A stretch of 11,142 nt of DNA from assembly GCA_028565635.1 (NCBI GenBank), contig JAOXYB010055968.1, forward strand, positions 1-11,142. The letters are read 5' to 3'. Every line of letters begins with the position of its first letter. Within the stretch, counting starts at the first letter, position 1. Under the pieces are notes generated by a model. It searched no databases. It was not told the DNA's origin and saw nothing but the letters and a program-made list of their open reading frames with translations. The stretch is from Phoronis ovalis (lineage: Eukaryota > Phoronida > Phoronidae). Made by a program: the position numbers and the translations under genes. Positions 7,872 through 11,142 of this stretch are shown here, piece by piece.

Positions 7872-8014
7872 TAAGTGCATCTGGTCCTTTACCAGCTACT
7901 GACACCAATCCAGTAATGGACGTTCCAACAACACAGCAAGATTTAATTCCACTGATTGAAGAAGATTTCTTGTATGCAATTGTCTTCTCTCACACAACCA
8001 CTGATACTATTTAT
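7872..8014 (+). CDS. Caspase inter-subunit linker and first small-subunit strand
   Basis: The exon follows TTTTTTTGCAG and enters in phase 1. It encodes a linker (SASGPLPATDTNPVMDVP) containing Asp residues, where initiator caspases are normally processed. It then reads IPLIEEDFLYAIVFSHTTTD, which matches the IP.EADFL...ST start of the caspase p10 subunit. The conserved Y/G-V-S-(W/F/Y)-R substrate-binding segment is not obvious. The closest is YVTGHR if the frame is read on to its stop at 8033-8035. I end the exon at TAT|GTGACA (8014/8015, phase 0), because the remaining small subunit resumes in phase 0 at 8079. The intron would be 64 nt. If that splice is wrong, the gene is truncated by the TGA. 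Confidence 0.65.
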
Positions 8015-8078
8015 GTGACAGGTCATCGTGCATGAAAACAGCTGCAGAAGTAATAGACCTTGAAGAATCATCTAATAG

Positions 8079-8214
8079 TCCTGTACATATTGTGTGACAT
8101 CTTGTGAAAGCGTTACTGAACGCGAAACCGAATTGTCGTTTTCACAAGCAATGTCTAATTTTGTAAGGCGCAATGTTCTTTCTGCTGTAACTGAAGATGG
8201 GTGTGAGGCCCCAG
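8079..8214 (+). CDS. Caspase small-subunit exon, possibly reading on to 8345
   Basis: After an acceptor-like ATCTAATAG (8070-8078) the frame reads SCTYCVTSCESVTERETEL, lining up with the GSWYIQ.LCE.L helix start of caspase p10. It continues SFSQAMSNFVRRNVLSAV, which fits the helix L..iLT.V.R.V. The conserved Trp of SWY is Thr here. Two stops in this frame just upstream (8073-8078) agree with an exon boundary. A good donor CCAG|GTAAAA at 8214/8215 suggests a further exon with the usual KKQMP...TL.KKLYF end, which I did not find. Alternatively the frame runs on as GKNPYAVVKKCIIKIYL, faintly like that ending, to TGA 8343-8345. The assignment rests on helix pattern and order, not on a diagnostic motif. 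Confidence 0.55.
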
Positions 8215-8540
8215 GTAAAAACCCTTATGCTGTTGTAAAAAAATGCATTATAAAAATATACCTCATGATAAAAATTCATTTGCAAAATCCTCATCTAACT
8301 GTAGGAAGTTTCTCGAAAAGTAGACCCATGGTAAAGCGATACTGAAAGTGCGCACCCCATGTTTGACGTTATCAACGGAAAAAATCAAACAAATCCACAT
8401 TTGTAATGAATTATTTATTGAAAATATACACCCCCTTGGTGAAAAAGATATTTGCAAAAAACGCTATGGTAAAAATAGACATAACAAGATATCACATGGT
8501 AAAAGCCGAGGCTTATAGGATGGTATATATATGCAGTCAT
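8215..8540. other. Downstream flank of the caspase exons
   Basis: No caspase terminal exon is recognised. The word ATGGTAAA recurs at about 8328, 8465 and 8496. AAAATATAC followed by CATTTGCAAAA or ATTTGCAAAAA recurs about 168 bp apart (8253 and 8421), suggesting an old duplication. Open frames on both strands here are overlapping and unconvincing. Confidence 0.4.
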
Positions 8541-9050
8541 CTTGAACATTTTAAAAATGCTCAAAAATGCTCAAAATGTTCAAAAATGATGGTGCTAAGT
8601 TACGACAAAGTAATTTTGATAAAATATTTTAGTACTAAAAGGTATTTATTTTTTGGAATATTTCAAGTAATTTATTGATGTTCCAATTTTCACTAAGCTA
8701 TACATCGAAGATTGCTACAGTTATGGACATGGTACTTGAGGTGTGACATCTCTATCGGATACCATTGCTGACCTTGATGTCAAAAGGTCATTTGGAGGTC
8801 AAAGGTCAAATTTTGAAAAAAAAATTCAAAATGTTCTAAAATGACTTGTATTTTAGTTACAATGAATTATTTTCGAATATTTCTGTACTAAAAGGTTTTA
8901 TTTTTATTTTTCGGCATCTTCCATTAATGTATAGCTATATAGAAATCTATTGACATATGACAGTCCTGAGTTGACCACGAAGTCACAAAAGGTCATCTAA
9001 GCTAGAGGTCAAAATGCAGACTTATTCACAATACCCGCACATGACCTCAA
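8541..9050. repeat. Two diverged copies of a roughly 200-255-bp repeat
   Basis: Matching blocks occur in the same order: AAAATGTTC.AAAATGA at 8573 and 8828 (255 bp apart), TACTAAAAGG at 8633 and 8886 (253 bp apart), and AAAAGGTCAT at 8782 and 8987 (205 bp apart). The decreasing spacing indicates a deletion in the second copy. The left end also has an inverted pair TTGAACATTTT (8542-8552) and AAAATGTTCAA (8573-8583) around two AAAAATGCTC copies. There is no coding potential, so it is probably an old interspersed or satellite-derived element. Confidence 0.65.
8769..9047. promoter_or_regulatory. Cluster of AGGTCA nuclear-receptor half-sites with a perfect DR1
   Basis: AGGTCA or its complement occurs at 8769-8774 (complement), 8785-8790, 8796-8801, 8803-8808, 8990-8995, 9006-9011 and 9042-9047 (complement). 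The pair at 8796-8808 is AGGTCA-A-AGGTCA, the DR1 site bound by RXR/HNF4-type receptors, which are ancient in animals. The sites lie inside a repeat, so the clustering may be inherited from the element and not selected here. Regulatory activity is unproven. Confidence 0.35.
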
Positions 9051-9125
9051 AAAGGAGACTATACAGTGTAACACTTATATCACGTGTTTAGAGCAAATGC
9101 CGACATGACTCACGATAGAGCCACC

Positions 9126-9211
9126 CGACTTTAATTTGTCATTAACGGCCTGTAATTAACCGAACTGCGAGTTTAGACATCTCTAAAAGTATCGTCACGA
9201 ATTAAAAGTCG
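9126..9211. repeat. Imperfect inverted repeat of about 15 bp
   Basis: CGACTTTAATTTGT (9126-9139) is nearly the reverse complement of ACGAATTAAAAGTCG (9197-9211), with one gap and one mismatch, around a 57-nt centre. It could be a remnant of a small foldback element. Confidence 0.4.
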
Positions 9212-9244
9212 AGTTGTGCTAAATTAATTGTCACTTGTTATGTG

Positions 9245-9439
9245 TTAATTTTTTCTATAAACAGGAAGAAAAAACTTGAATTGTACCCGTAAAATATGCA
9301 CACGGCGAACTTTCTTAAAGTATATATCCCGGGCATATATTACAGGTTCCTTTAAAGCCCCACAACATTCACTATCATAGGTCTTTCGGACCAATGAACC
9401 TTCGGCATATAGACATGGACCGGGAGTGGCAGCCATCAT
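9245..9439 (-). CDS. Small minus-strand ORF, possible first exon of an unrecognised gene
   Basis: The ORF starts MMAATPGPCLYAEGSLV after a purine-containing context (CAGCGATGATGG). Its first 32 codons (9344-9439) are unusually GC-rich and mixed in composition for this window, ending ALKEP just before GTAATA, a possible donor in phase 0. Beyond that point the frame becomes basic and aromatic (FKKVRRVHILRVQFKFF), as expected of translated intron. This would make it a 5' exon, with the rest of the gene to the left. No minus-strand continuation was recognised there, and no domain is known to me. It may be chance. Confidence 0.22.
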   Translation of the reverse strand: MMAATPGPCLYAEGSLVRKTYDSECCGALKEPVIYARDIYFKKVRRVHILRVQFKFFLPVYRKN

Positions 9440-11142
9440 CGCTGATTATAACTTCCGTTTAAGATTTGACAAAAATTATATATTTAATTTAAAAAAAAAA
9501 CAATAGTGTGATTGATGCCACATAACGCTACTGCCTTTTGTACTATTCACTGTGCGAAAATCAGAAAAATGAGTAGTTTGTGGTCACGAAGTTCTAGCTT
9601 AGCCCTAACTCGCGATCGATCTCCCTATAGACCTGTAGCTGGTGCATGACCTCCAGTGAACCTTCTAACATTCCACCGTCATAGAACAAGCAAGGGCTAG
9701 ATTGGTCTGTAGTTAGTTTAGTCTGAATAAATCTATCCGTTAGAGTTCCTTATATACCTTCTCAACTAACAACGTCTGGGCTTAACCATAGCTACTTTTT
9801 GTTATATTCATTCAGTTTAACAAGAGCCAAATAATTACGTCATTAATTTTTTGCCAACCGAGATAAGTGATACTCTTTTTGTTGAACGCATCACCAAAAT
9901 TCGATAAATAGCATGTCGAGAGTTGTTAAAAGTAGCCTTAAAACGTTTTGTGAATTTCAACAGGCTCTTTTACCAGGAGTAGATAGAATGCGACATTGCT
10001 GTAGGTCAATGTGGGTTAACTGGCAGCGAACTTAGCACATAGTATGCTAGTCTAAATAATTACAGTGTGTTAGGAATCTTAAGAAAAAAATCATGCTTTT
10101 ATACTAGAAATGCGAAATGCGACTATTCTTCACAGCTCTACGAACACCTACATGTAGCCCCCAGTGTTATACACAAACATTAAATAAATGTAGTACTGGA
10201 TTATTATTTAAGTGATCTAAATTTGCCTTTTGTTCCAAAAAATTAACCAGCATTCCTTGGGCTCTGTAGATGGGCTGTCACTCTGTATTTACCTTTACAT
10301 GTTCACATACGCTTGAACATTTTCAGTTCAATGAATCATTTGAATTTAATCTTTTGGTTAGAGGGCTTGAAGTGGTAGAATACATTTTATCAGACAGCCT
10401 CGAACTTTAACGCCTCACTCTGAAATATAATACTTTTTCTTTATAGCAAAGTGCCATTATAATACAAAATGGTATAATGACATGCGTATTGAATTTATAA
10501 CAAAGTGCATATATGTGTAGTTTCTATTCGAACTGGTAGAGTCATATGCGTATTCAACAAATGTGTATAAGTGATGAGTTTATCTACAATTAAAACATTC
10601 TATATATAATAATAATAATTGCTTAACGGAACCAAATAAATATATATTAGTCACCTTAAATCCAAAATGTTTCAGTTTTTTATTCTCATTCAACCACACT
10701 AGTGCTTTCCGCCTATATCACATAATGGTTAAAATCTGCAATATCTGACTTTCTTATGTAATCCACTGAATATGTTCAACTATTTCTAGTGTAAATTAAA
10801 GTTCCATGTGTGTCTCTTTCCTACACTCTTGATTCTTATCCTGGCTTCTGCCATTTTTGAAGTCAGAGTCTTGATTTAATTATACAGCAAGTCTTAGTGG
10901 ATAGCCAGTCTTTATCACGAAGTCGTATTCATGTACATTTCTAATTCAATATTCTAATTTCAATATCTAATTGAATGCACATTATATACAATACTTATTT
11001 TTTTAAAATCTGACGTTTGAAAAGCTGTTAACGATGAAAATTTAACAAAGTAAAACTTATTAATAATTAGTTCACACTTACGTGGTTTTAACCAATCAGC
11101 TTTCAGTATTTCCGTACAATATATTATCGTATTGCACGGCGT
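9440..11142. other. AT-rich intergenic DNA, no gene recognised
   Basis: I saw no conserved protein motif or RNA gene on either strand. Minor features are a diverged duplication at 10440-10554 and a short TAA microsatellite near 10607-10619. Confidence 0.5.
10440..10554. repeat. Two diverged tandem units of about 54-64 bp
   Basis: TTTATAGCAAAGTGC at 10440-10454 recurs as TTTATAACAAAGTGC at 10494-10508. ATGCGTATT at about 10482-10490 recurs at 10546-10554. Each pair keeps the same order, but the sequence between them has diverged. Confidence 0.45.

Noticed and set aside
9096-9110. CAAATGCCGACA (Q-M-P-T) as the caspase C-terminal KQMP exon
   Set aside because: It is followed immediately by TGA, and the expected TL.KKLYF strand is absent.
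1-11142. CRISPR array, prokaryotic operon or phage features
   Set aside because: No regularly spaced short repeats with spacers were seen. Gene structure with introns and metazoan immune families excludes a prokaryotic reading.

Overview
The window looks like an AT-rich metazoan nuclear genome, not bacterial. Coding sequence is broken into short exons with GT..AG introns, intergenic DNA is long and repeat-rich, and the two recognisable genes belong to animal innate-immunity and cell-death families. The NLR style (NACHT plus 28-residue LRRs ending in a CIDE..KHRHFEL-type tail), together with frequent ACATGTA words, would fit an early-branching marine invertebrate such as a demosponge. That taxonomic guess is an inference and is weak.

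Layout, left to right on the + strand. Positions 1-128 hold the end of a degenerate 41-bp tandem repeat. Positions 625-3654 hold an NLR-type gene: a pre-NACHT exon (625-772), a short linker exon (1728-1806), then a large exon (1920-3654) with the NACHT ATPase, winged-helix region, LRRs and a typical C-terminal tail. That large exon is split over three reading frames. One break lies near 3027-3070. The other is explained by a 16-bp insertion at 3522-3537. The copy is therefore a recent pseudogene, or the assembly has indel errors. Positions 4217-4299 form a long, nearly perfect hairpin.

Positions 6489-8214 (possibly to 8345) hold pieces of a caspase-8/10-like gene on the same strand. They are a likely INN-strand exon (about 6489-6535), a large-subunit exon with catalytic His and Cys (about 7317-7529), a linker and small-subunit exon (7872-8014) and a second small-subunit exon (8079-8214). 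Its active-site pentapeptide is altered to ASCQG, and several substrate-pocket positions are not conserved. The exon that should lie between the first two pieces was not found. That interval is filled by diverged inverted repeats (about 6870-7290).

Positions 8540-9050 contain a two-copy diverged repeat with a cluster of AGGTCA half-sites, including a perfect DR1. Beyond 9050 only one short minus-strand ORF of uncertain reality (9245-9439) and minor repeats were seen. If both genes are expressed, an NLR sensor next to an initiator-type caspase suggests an immune or cell-death locus. Nothing in the sequence shows that they act together.
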